This document shows, piece after piece, positions 1 through 5,219 of a stretch of DNA of 5,454 nucleotides; position 1 is the stretch's first letter; every line of letters starts with the position of its first letter. Below the pieces are notes generated by a model. The model made no database searches and was not told the origin of the DNA. It was given only the letters and a program-made list of their open reading frames with translations. Origin of the DNA: Deltaproteobacteria bacterium (GTDB lineage: Bacteria; Desulfobacterota; Desulfobacteria; Desulfobacterales; ETH-SRB1); contig JAFCZU010000235.1 of NCBI GenBank assembly GCA_019314185.1, positions 1-5,454 of the forward strand, in the 5' to 3' direction. The position numbers and the translations under genes were made by a program.

Positions 1-635
1 AAACAAGCATAAGTATTACCGGAGAAAGTGGGGGTGTGGGGCACTTCAATGCTGACGAAAATGGCATTGACGTTCAACAGACGGTTATTTCCTCGCTCCA
101 GAAACGTTTTAGTGTTGACGAGGATATATCTGTTTACTTCAGGGGGTTTTTGGACGGGGCAGTTGACTTTAATGCTTTTGAAAACCCCGACAATAGTAGT
201 CACTATGCCAATTACGAACTGACAGGCTCTGCACAAATTTCGCAAATTGTAGATGATGGAACGGGTGTGCAATCAATTTTGCCACCAATCAGTTTAAATA
301 ATGATAATCGGGAGGGCGAGCATCTTATTCAGCTCGTAAAACAAATTGAAGGAAAGGATGTCGAGTATGTGCTGAGCACTTCGCTATCTCTCCAGACCAA
401 CGTGAAGAACTGGAAGTTTCTGACGCCTACACTAAACCCTTCTCCTCCGCCAACGCTCATCTACAATTACGAGAGCTATGAGCTGTCCGAACCGTTCCTC
501 CTTGGAAGCGACCCGGACAATCCCCTTATTATGACAGCTACTTTAAACCAGGTCCCGATTCCCCCATCCCTGCTTCTTATGGGATCCGGGTTGGGTGGCC
601 TGTTCGTCATTCGTCGACGTTTTTGGAGAGCCTGA
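1..635 (+). CDS. C-terminal part of a secreted protein with a VPIPPS (PEP-CTERM-like) sorting tail
   Basis: The frame is open from the left edge (first full codon at 3, residues TSISITGESGG...) to a TGA at 633-635, so the gene is truncated at its 5' end. The GTG at 36 is an internal codon, not a convincing start: nothing like a signal peptide follows it. The visible 210 residues are polar, rich in Asn, Asp and Ser and probably beta-strand rich, with a proline run (PSPPP) about 60 residues before the end. The last 27 residues (from nt 552) are the key feature: VPIPPS, the hydrophobic segment LLLMGSGLGGLFVI, then RRRFWRA. This is the tripartite layout of exosortase substrates (PEP-CTERM and VPLPA-type families), which are exported, anchored by the short helix and processed at the motif. 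I do not recognise the upstream domain. The sorting tail is confident; the role of the protein is unknown. Confidence 0.85.
   Translation, partial: TSISITGESGGVGHFNADENGIDVQQTVISSLQKRFSVDEDISVYFRGFLDGAVDFNAFENPDNSSHYANYELTGSAQISQIVDDGTGVQSILPPISLNNDNREGEHLIQLVKQIEGKDVEYVLSTSLSLQTNVKNWKFLTPTLNPSPPPTLIYNYESYELSEPFLLGSDPDNPLIMTATLNQVPIPPSLLLMGSGLGGLFVIRRRFWRA
552..632 (+). other. Exosortase-type C-terminal sorting signal (VPIPPS tail) of the first gene
   Basis: These 27 codons encode the motif VPIPPS, a roughly 14-residue hydrophobic segment containing GSG, and the basic end RRRFWRA. The order motif, helix, arginines at the extreme C terminus defines exosortase substrates. The same VPIPPS motif recurs at the end of the gene at 4266-4988, where the underlying DNA is also very similar (14 of 18 bases over the six motif codons). 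Confidence 0.8.
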
Positions 636-775
636 TAGATGTTTAAATAGGGTTCAGGTACACAAGGCGAAATTGGAAGAGAGTTTGAAAAGCCCGTGTC
701 TGCTGTAGAAAATGCACTAAGCTTCTACTGTGTATACTGGCCCCAAAAACCCGAACATTGTGGTCCTGGGAGAGA

Positions 776-787
776 AAGGAGGTGATG
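776..787 (+). promoter_or_regulatory. Orphan, near-complete Shine-Dalgarno sequence
   Basis: AAAGGAGGTGAT at 776-786 plus one base matches almost the whole anti-Shine-Dalgarno end of 16S rRNA, stronger than any other ribosome site in the window. No start codon stands 5-9 nt downstream. The only overlapping ATG (785) lies inside the motif and opens a five-codon frame, MDPSV, that stops at 800-802. GGTCC at 762-766 could pair with GGATC at 787-791 (one G-T pair) and place this site in a loop. It may be a leader or regulatory ribosome-binding element, or chance. Confidence 0.4.
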
Positions 788-795
788 GATCCATC
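784..795. repeat. 12-bp perfect palindrome GATGGATCCATC
   Basis: The twelve bases equal their own reverse complement, overlapping the end of the orphan Shine-Dalgarno sequence about 60 bp before the downstream gene. With no spacer it cannot fold as a normal RNA hairpin, so as a functional site it would more likely be a DNA operator. It could also be chance. Confidence 0.3.
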
Positions 796-822
796 GGTAT
801 AGGCTTTATACAGCTAACGTTT

Positions 823-836
823 AACTTACAACTTAC
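823..836 (+). repeat. Two tandem copies of AACTTAC
   Basis: AACTTAC at 823-829 is followed immediately by an identical copy at 830-836, then by ACTT, in the AT-rich spacer just before the ribosome site of the next gene. This could be a slippage product or a half-site pair. No function can be assigned. Confidence 0.3.
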
Positions 837-846
837 ACTTTTAATT

Positions 847-853
847 AGGAGGA
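847..853 (+). promoter_or_regulatory. Ribosome binding site AGGAGGA that favours the second ATG
   Basis: AGGAGG (847-852) lies only 2 nt before the ATG at 855 but 5 nt before the ATG at 858. Standard spacing therefore favours 858 (MKNIKK...) as the true start. An in-frame TAA at 822-824 rules out any longer version. Confidence 0.7.
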
Positions 854-854
854 C

Positions 855-1808
855 ATGATGAAGAATATTAAAAAGATCTTAGGGATGTTTGTAGCTCTTG
901 CGTTTATGTGCACACCCGTCTTTGCGGGAGATCAGCCCGAGTATGATGTCGTCGGATGTGATGCTACAAACTACTTCAATGACTTGGCAAGGAACCTCGT
1001 GTGTAACAATAACATGAAAAATGGTCTATTGGTCAATGAGTATAGTGACTTCACAGATGATTGTGACAATCCAGTGATAATCACTGATAATAACGTTTTG
1101 ATGTCTGTTTGCAACGAGGTGTACGGTGCAACAGGTTTCTGGGAGTACTTTGAGACTAACGGCAATCAAAACGGGGGAGATCCATGCTTTCCTGGTTATG
1201 AATCCCATTTGGCCACAGCATTTAACGAGTACTTCTTCGAATGGCAGATTGTGCTTCAAAAGAAACCCCAAACCGATCTGGACGTAAGTGTCAGGGATTG
1301 CGTTTTGAAATTCAATTCTTTCACCCTTTTTGGAATAAGCCCATTCGAAGGTGCTGAGCAAACCGGCCGCATAACTATGTTTGGAATGCCTGGTTCCTGG
1401 TGGAATCCGACTGCAAATCCCAGGATGACCGTAACGGCCTTACCAGGCCCTAATGCACCAGCCTCTTTTGCTCCATTCATCATGGATGCCCGCACGCACC
1501 CCAATCTCGTTGTGGTACCCATGTACGAAGCGCTTTACACGTCCAAAGGGATTTGGGAAGAGTCTATTGTTCTGGTTATGCCTGAAACCCTGGTGCTGAG
1601 TCAAAACGGCGATATCCAGACCCGCCTGAGATCAGGAGATCGAATCAGGGTTCGTGTTGATATCTCCGAGGCTGGCACAGCTAACGTTAATTACGGTGAG
1701 GATAACGTAAGTATTAACTACGTTGGAATCCATGGGACTGAATACATTGATATGGCGAATGACAACAATATGAACGAGGGTGTTCTTCTCTGCGGTACTT
1801 GTTTGTAG
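855..1808 (+). CDS. Secreted eight-cysteine protein of unknown function
   Basis: The 317-residue product (316 if translation starts at the better spaced ATG at 858) begins with a clear Sec signal peptide: KNIKK, a hydrophobic core, then a likely cleavage after PVFA (residue 24). The mature part has eight cysteines (residues 35, 50, 70, 86, 111, 149, 313, 316). Six lie in the first half and a CGTC pair sits at the extreme C terminus, followed only by Leu. An even number of cysteines in an exported protein suggests disulfide bonds. The first half is rich in Asn and Asp (NDNN, NNNMKNG, TNGNQNGG); the second half looks beta-rich and ends with a hydrophilic stretch ANDNNMNEG. No catalytic motif, lipobox, membrane anchor or VPIPPS tail is visible. 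It has a strong ribosome site and its own intrinsic terminator, so it is probably monocistronic and could be well expressed. I do not recognise the family. Confidence 0.88.
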   Translation: MMKNIKKILGMFVALAFMCTPVFAGDQPEYDVVGCDATNYFNDLARNLVCNNNMKNGLLVNEYSDFTDDCDNPVIITDNNVLMSVCNEVYGATGFWEYFETNGNQNGGDPCFPGYESHLATAFNEYFFEWQIVLQKKPQTDLDVSVRDCVLKFNSFTLFGISPFEGAEQTGRITMFGMPGSWWNPTANPRMTVTALPGPNAPASFAPFIMDARTHPNLVVVPMYEALYTSKGIWEESIVLVMPETLVLSQNGDIQTRLRSGDRIRVRVDISEAGTANVNYGEDNVSINYVGIHGTEYIDMANDNNMNEGVLLCGTCL

Positions 1809-1832
1809 TAAATGATGAGTTTTGACATATGG

Positions 1833-1859
1833 GGGGGACGCAAATGCGTCCCCCTTTTT
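1833..1859 (+). terminator. Strong intrinsic (rho-independent) terminator
   Basis: GGGGGACGC (1833-1841) pairs perfectly over 9 bp with GCGTCCCCC (1846-1854) around the tetraloop AAAT, followed at once by five T (1855-1859). It lies 24 bp after the stop of the eight-cysteine gene and separates it from the downstream operon. It also shows that an in-frame ATG at 1829 is not the start of the HEAT-repeat gene, since that start would translate the terminator stem. Confidence 0.93.
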
Positions 1860-1883
1860 CTCGCTTTCTTTCAAGAAAGATAC

Positions 1884-1887
1884 GGAG
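1884..1887 (+). promoter_or_regulatory. Ribosome binding site GGAG fixing the HEAT-repeat gene start
   Basis: GGAG lies 7 nt before the ATG at 1895, a normal spacing. This supports 1895 over the in-frame ATG at 1829, which is inside the upstream transcription-terminator region and has no ribosome site. Confidence 0.6.
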
Positions 1888-1894
1888 ACGTTTT

Positions 1895-3295
1895 ATGAAC
1901 ATGAAATCAACCAAATTCATTTTAGCGGCGTGCGCTGTTTTCTTCGCTCTTTCCCTCATAGGTTACCTGTTGTTGCGGAATTACGAAAAGCCTCAAGTCG
2001 AACGAATCGCTAAAGAGACTGAAAAAAAAGCCCATAGCTTATCCGACAGCGAAAAACTGAGGGCGCAAAAAGACGGAAAAGACGAAAACGCACAAAAGGT
2101 TCCTCTTTTGGCGGACCAACAAGAGGATCACCGCTGGCTTGATGGCGCAAAGGCGGCAATTAATGCTCCTGACATCAACGCTCGGTTCCAGGCAGTATGG
2201 AACCTTGGAAAGCACCCGACGCCCGAAGCTGTCGACCTTCTTGCCCTGTTTCTCAAAGATAGTAATTCTGATCTGGTTGAAGAAGCTATTGACCAACTGG
2301 GATCCATAGCTCTAAAAAATAGCGAATTAAATGAGGCAGTCTATAAACTCCTGGAAGCAAAAGCCAAAGACCGACAATTCTCTAACCGTGGCCAAGCGCT
2401 GGTAAGCGCGGCTACGCTTGGGCTCAATGATCGAATTCTTCCGGTGATCTCTGATTTGATTTCTGAAAAAGACGGCCAAGCCAGGCTAAAAGTTTTTGCC
2501 TCAAGGGCTCTGGCATTCATTGCCAGCCCGGAATCCATTCCACAATTGCGGTTGCTTGTGGATAAATCTGAAGATCCTGAGATTCATCGGATGGCTTTTG
2601 GTGCCCTGGCAAAAATTGCTACGCCCGAAGCGACGGATCTGCTTGCAGAGCACGTGCACTCTTCGGATGAAAAAGATCAGGTGAGCAGCGCTTGGGCACT
2701 TTCCCTGCATAATGAAGAAGAATACAATCGGGTTCTTATAAGTGCTATAGCTGGTCGAAGAATAGGGGGGAAAGCGCTATCAGTGGTTGCAAAAAGTCCT
2801 GCGGCGCCTGCTGTATTCAGTGAACTGCTGCAAAGCAACGATATCGGGAAAGATGACAAAATTTCCTTGCTTCAGACACTATCCGAAAATACTGTACTTG
2901 CCCCATCAGAGGTTCGATCAGGCGTTGTCTCAGCAGTTAATCCATTGCTGGATAGCGCAGATCCTGATCTGGAGATAGCAGCGATAAGAACTCTTGGCAA
3001 AGTTGGAGCAGGAAAAGCTGTAGCAGAGATGTTACTTCCGAAATTAGAATCAAACAGTCCCCTGGTTCGTGAAGAGGCGCTTAATGCTTATGCTTTGCAT
3101 TGTAATCCCAAAAATTATAAACCGGCATTAGACATGATATGGGATGGGGAGGAAAACATTCGAAAATCTGCGCTGACGTTATGTCAACCTTTTCTTACTG
3201 AGTCAGATCGTGCCGTCTTGGAAGAAGCATTGAATCATGAAGATGAATTTATCCGGAAGCATGTTGAAAAAATATTATTGGATCAATTTTCCTAA
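1895..3295 (+). CDS. Membrane-anchored HEAT-repeat protein
   Basis: With the start at 1895 the product is 466 residues. Residues 8-27 (FILAACAVFFALSLIGYLLL) form one membrane segment or uncleaved signal anchor after a short basic N terminus. A highly charged Lys/Glu/Asp linker follows (about 31-80). From about residue 85 to the end the protein is a series of helical pairs typical of HEAT/PBS-lyase-like repeats, for example ARFQAVWNLGKHPTPEAVDLL, VEEAIDQLGSIAL, KVFASRALAFIASPESIPQL, HRMAFGALAKIATPEATDLL, EIAAIRTLGKVGAGKAV and VREEALNAYALHCNP. Several repeats carry the 'hydrophobic-Ala-Leu-Gly/Ala-x-Ile/Val' helix and a following 'P-E-A/S' turn. Such solenoids bind other proteins, and the anchor would place it on the periplasmic side. 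No enzyme motif is visible. It is the first gene of an operon, 16 bp before the parvulin-like gene. The partner is unknown. Confidence 0.88.
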   Translation: MNMKSTKFILAACAVFFALSLIGYLLLRNYEKPQVERIAKETEKKAHSLSDSEKLRAQKDGKDENAQKVPLLADQQEDHRWLDGAKAAINAPDINARFQAVWNLGKHPTPEAVDLLALFLKDSNSDLVEEAIDQLGSIALKNSELNEAVYKLLEAKAKDRQFSNRGQALVSAATLGLNDRILPVISDLISEKDGQARLKVFASRALAFIASPESIPQLRLLVDKSEDPEIHRMAFGALAKIATPEATDLLAEHVHSSDEKDQVSSAWALSLHNEEEYNRVLISAIAGRRIGGKALSVVAKSPAAPAVFSELLQSNDIGKDDKISLLQTLSENTVLAPSEVRSGVVSAVNPLLDSADPDLEIAAIRTLGKVGAGKAVAEMLLPKLESNSPLVREEALNAYALHCNPKNYKPALDMIWDGEENIRKSALTLCQPFLTESDRAVLEEALNHEDEFIRKHVEKILLDQFS

Positions 3296-3299
3296 AGGT

Positions 3300-3305
3300 G
3301 AGGAG
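3300..3305 (+). promoter_or_regulatory. Ribosome binding site GAGGAG fixing the parvulin-like gene start
   Basis: GAGGAG lies 6 nt before the ATG at 3312, inside the 16-bp gap after the HEAT-repeat stop. An upstream in-frame ATG at 3237 would overlap the previous gene by 59 bp and would put extra charged residues in front of the signal sequence, so 3312 is preferred. Confidence 0.7.
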
Positions 3306-3311
3306 TGGATC

Positions 3312-4211
3312 ATGAGATGTCTTTCCATAAAATATTGGGTCAGATTATTTGTGCTTGTCATATTCTGTGTTGGCCTGTTTTGGATGGAGGTTTTAACTCC
3401 ATGGTCATCATCTCCCCGGATTCTATGCGCTTCGTCTGACGATATTGTAGTTGCAACGGTCAATAACGAACCAATCAGCAAATCAACTCTGGATCTATTA
3501 GTTAAGCAATATAAAGGAAACACAAACAAAGACAATGTAACAATAGACGAAAAGAAACAAATAATTAAGAGCCTAATGACACGTTATTTAATTTTGCAGC
3601 AGTCATCGGTCCAGGCCTTGAAAAACGACGAAGACATCATAGCAAAAGTTATGGTATATGAAAACAACCTCATTGTTAATCGCTTTGTTAAAGATCAAGT
3701 CGACAAAAAAGTAACTGTAACAGATAAAGAGCTAAGAAAATACTATAATCTTAACACTCATGAGTTTAGGACAAACCCAAAAGTACAGGCAAGAGCTATC
3801 CTGCTTAAAACCAAAGAACAAGCTGAAAAAGTCTTATACAGGCTTCGCAAGGGTGAAGATTTCGGCAAGCTGGCGCAAGATTTTTCCATTGATCCGTTTA
3901 CGGCTTCAGACGGTGGAAGCATGGCAATCCTTGAAAAAGGAAAAGGTAAAGTCTTTACCCAAATTGAGGAAGTACTCTTCGACCTGAAGCCGGGTGAAAT
4001 AAGTGATGTTGTGGAAACAGCATTTGGGTTCAATATCCTTAGTGTTGATGAAGTTTTCCCAAGCGAACTCAAGCCCTTTGAAGAGGTCAGAGAACAGATC
4101 AAGAGGTCAATTTTGCAGCAAAAAAAGGCCCAGGCTTTTGAAGAGATGTCAAACAGATTACAGAGAGATGCTGAAATCAAAATATTTGAAAACCGTCTAC
4201 TCGAAGATTAA
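3312..4211 (+). CDS. SurA/PrsA-like parvulin-fold protein with degenerate active site
   Basis: From the ATG at 3312 the product is 299 residues. Residues 11-25 (RLFVLVIFCVGLFWM) are a signal sequence or N-terminal anchor; a cleavage after LCA (residue 40) is possible, but no proper lipobox precedes Cys39. Residues 44-150 resemble the SurA-N/trigger-factor-like chaperone region (IVVATVNNEPISKSTLD...). Residues 155-248 are a rotamase (parvulin, PpiC) domain with the GEDFGKLAQDFSIDP, DGGS and F-DLKPGEISDVVET-FGF motifs in order. A charged helix closes the protein. Both histidines usual in parvulins are replaced: the A-S-H-I-L position reads A-R-A-I-L (Ala162) and F-G-Y-H-I-I reads F-G-F-N-I-L (Asn241). 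This suggests weak or no isomerase activity, with a chaperone role kept. It lies between the HEAT-repeat gene and a PEP-CTERM-type gene, so it may help fold exported proteins. An EpsD-type PEP-CTERM-associated isomerase is a possible relative, unproven. Confidence 0.88.
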   Translation: MRCLSIKYWVRLFVLVIFCVGLFWMEVLTPWSSSPRILCASSDDIVVATVNNEPISKSTLDLLVKQYKGNTNKDNVTIDEKKQIIKSLMTRYLILQQSSVQALKNDEDIIAKVMVYENNLIVNRFVKDQVDKKVTVTDKELRKYYNLNTHEFRTNPKVQARAILLKTKEQAEKVLYRLRKGEDFGKLAQDFSIDPFTASDGGSMAILEKGKGKVFTQIEEVLFDLKPGEISDVVETAFGFNILSVDEVFPSELKPFEEVREQIKRSILQQKKAQAFEEMSNRLQRDAEIKIFENRLLED

Positions 4212-4265
4212 GTCGTCCTTTAGGTTTTTCTTTCTTGAACCCTCTAAAGCAAAGGAGGTCCGAAG
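4212..4265 (+). promoter_or_regulatory. 54-bp spacer with strong ribosome site AAGGAGGT
   Basis: AAGGAGGT at 4252-4259 stands 6 nt before the ATG at 4266, an excellent ribosome site that fixes the start. Upstream, CTTTAG (4218-4223) and CTAAAG (4244-4249) form a 6-bp inverted repeat around a 20-nt loop containing a T-rich run. It is too weak to call a terminator and leaves read-through from the parvulin-like gene likely. Confidence 0.6.
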
Positions 4266-4988
4266 ATGCGCTGGCAGCAAAGACAAAGACTCACATACGT
4301 GAGCACACGAATGATAGTTTTAATGATCGGTTTTTTATGCTTTATGGCGGGCATAATGCCAGGTAATGCCCTGGCTGCATATTATACATTCTTGCCAACA
4401 GATGATGTGCACGTGGATCTACTTGCCCCTAATGGAGGCTATCCCATTACGCACTATTTATATACAAACGGTGAGGCTGCTCCAGCTCATGCTTATTTGA
4501 AGTTCAATCTTGAGAATGTCCCAGCGACAGATCAGGTCACCGAGGCTATCCTTAATCTCTATTGTGTGTATGGATATAAAGCAGAAGTAGATCTATATCA
4601 CATATCTGATGATTCCTGGGATGAAGGATCGGTAAACTGGAATAACCGACCTGACAGTGGAAACCTGGGCCCTATGTTGGATAGCGCATATGTCGATTAT
4701 CCCTATAATTGGGTAAGCTGGGATCTCTTTGGTAGCGGCGCCTGGGACCCGACTGTTGATCAAATAGATGATTATATATCACTATTAATTAAGCCATCGA
4801 AGGAATGCTTATATTTTTTTAGCAAAGACTCTGGTTATGAATTTAAACCCTTTCTTGCCGTCACAACCTCAGCGGTTGAGACTGTCACAATGTCATCCGT
4901 TCCCATTCCCCCATCTTGCTGGCTCTTGGGGTCCGGTATGGTCTTTCTTGTGAGGTCGAGATTTCTGACACATGAGTCGATATTATGA
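4266..4988 (+). CDS. DNRLRE-domain secreted protein with VPIPPS (PEP-CTERM-like) tail
   Basis: The 240-residue product starts with a basic N terminus (RWQQRQR), a hydrophobic core at about 16-31 and a likely signal-peptidase site after NALA (residue 37). Residues 39-200 match the DNRLRE / TGF-beta-propeptide-like beta domain found in many bacterial surface proteins: a 'HAYLKFNLENVP' strand (75-86), 'EAILNLYCVYG' (93-103), the signature 'DSWDEGSVNWNNRP' (116-129) and a final 'YFFSKDSGYEFKPFLAVTTS' (183-202). All expected segments are present, so the domain looks complete. The protein ends with VPIPPS (212-217), the short hydrophobic segment CWLLGSGMVFLV, RSRF and a further LTHESIL. It is therefore a probable exosortase substrate displayed on the cell surface or in the extracellular matrix. 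DNRLRE domains are usually structural or adhesive modules; no catalytic site is expected. It is the third gene of the operon. Confidence 0.88.
   Translation: MRWQQRQRLTYVSTRMIVLMIGFLCFMAGIMPGNALAAYYTFLPTDDVHVDLLAPNGGYPITHYLYTNGEAAPAHAYLKFNLENVPATDQVTEAILNLYCVYGYKAEVDLYHISDDSWDEGSVNWNNRPDSGNLGPMLDSAYVDYPYNWVSWDLFGSGAWDPTVDQIDDYISLLIKPSKECLYFFSKDSGYEFKPFLAVTTSAVETVTMSSVPIPPSCWLLGSGMVFLVRSRFLTHESIL
4899..4985 (+). other. Exosortase-type C-terminal sorting signal (VPIPPS tail) of the DNRLRE gene
   Basis: The tail runs VPIPPS, CWLLGSGMVFLV, RSRF, LTHESIL. The motif, GSG-containing helix and basic residues match the tail of the first gene in the window. Two features are unusual: a Cys directly after the motif, and seven extra residues including a Glu after the basic cluster, where such signals normally stop. 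Confidence 0.75.
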
Positions 4989-5219
4989 AATGAATCTGTT
5001 TTATCTCTTGCGGAAGTCTCCTATACGCTGTCCGACTTCCTTGGGCTTTTTGTCAATCCTCTGGTATCTACACACCCGTTCTCAGCGCTTTCCAAAATGG
5101 CCAGCTTTTGTTTCTGATTAAATTGCTGCCCAAAAGACCCCCCAATGCATTCAGGGCTCCGTCATCGTCAGATGCAACTTGTTGATTTAGTGTTGATAAT
5201 AGTGAAATCTACTTTTTAT
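4989..5219. other. 231-bp convergent intergenic region
   Basis: This lies between the plus-strand operon and the minus-strand CAP-domain gene. Apart from the terminator-like hairpin at 5012-5051 I see no supported gene, RNA gene or mobile-element end. GTTGAT occurs at 5181-5186 and again as TGTTGAT at 5191-5197, a weak direct repeat. Two short minus-strand open stretches exist here (see rejected items). Confidence 0.6.
5012..5051 (+). terminator. Probable terminator of the HEAT/parvulin/DNRLRE operon
   Basis: GGAAGTC (5012-5018) pairs perfectly with GACTTCC (5034-5040) across a 15-nt loop, and a T run follows at 5047-5051 after TTGGGC. It stands 23 bp after the DNRLRE stop, where a terminator is expected. 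The large loop and the 6-nt delay before the T run make it weaker than the terminator at 1833. There is no T run on the other strand, so it is not bidirectional. Confidence 0.5.

Larger units (their letters stand above)
636..854 (+). promoter_or_regulatory. Gene-free 219-bp leader with several potential RNA hairpins
   Basis: No credible coding frame lies here. Three potential hairpins can be read directly. (a) 660-668 pairs with 692-699 (ACAC/GTGT and GGC/GCC with a small internal loop), enclosing an inner stem 670-674 with 682-686 that includes one G-T pair. (b) GTAGAA at 705-710 pairs with TTCTAC at 723-728, with an inner GC/GC pair at 714-715 and 721-722. (c) GTATA at 797-801 pairs with TATAC at 807-811 around a 5-nt loop. 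A TATACT at 733-738 resembles a -10 box, but no good -35 lies at the right distance. The region probably carries the promoter and 5' untranslated leader of the gene at 858. I could not match it to any riboswitch class I know (c-di-GMP-I, cobalamin, TPP and SAM cores are absent). Confidence 0.4.

Noticed and set aside
36..38. GTG at 36 as the true start of the first gene
   Set aside because: The frame is open to the window edge without a stop, no ribosome site at proper spacing or signal peptide follows, yet the protein needs export for its C-terminal sorting tail to make sense.
1822..1827. TTGACA, a perfect -35 box, as promoter of the downstream operon
   Set aside because: No -10-like hexamer lies 16-18 bp downstream; that stretch is the GC-rich terminator stem, and any transcript would start inside it.
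1829..1894. A longer HEAT-repeat gene starting at the in-frame ATG at 1829
   Set aside because: The first 22 codons would lie on the stem and T run of the intrinsic terminator, no ribosome site precedes 1829, and the ATG at 1895 has a properly spaced GGAG just before a normal signal anchor.
3237..3311. A longer parvulin-like gene starting at 3237
   Set aside because: It would overlap the HEAT-repeat gene by 59 bp and lacks a ribosome site, while 3312 has GAGGAG at 6 nt and gives a standard N-terminal hydrophobic segment.
3758..4180. 140-codon minus-strand frame opposite the parvulin-like gene
   Set aside because: It is a shadow of a clearly conserved plus-strand domain; its Ser/Leu-rich translation has no recognisable motif and no ribosome site is evident.
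5021..5161. Minus-strand open stretch of 46 codons (…FNQKQKLAILESAENG…) faintly like the start of an IS3-type transposase OrfA
   Set aside because: It has no start codon or ribosome site, its length is within chance, and no inverted repeats or target duplications are visible. The likeness rests on a few residues only.
5071..5209. Second minus-strand open stretch (…GALNALGGLLGSNL…) just downstream of the CAP gene
   Set aside because: It has no start codon, is about 45 codons long, and overlaps the other open stretch in a different frame. There is no independent support for coding.
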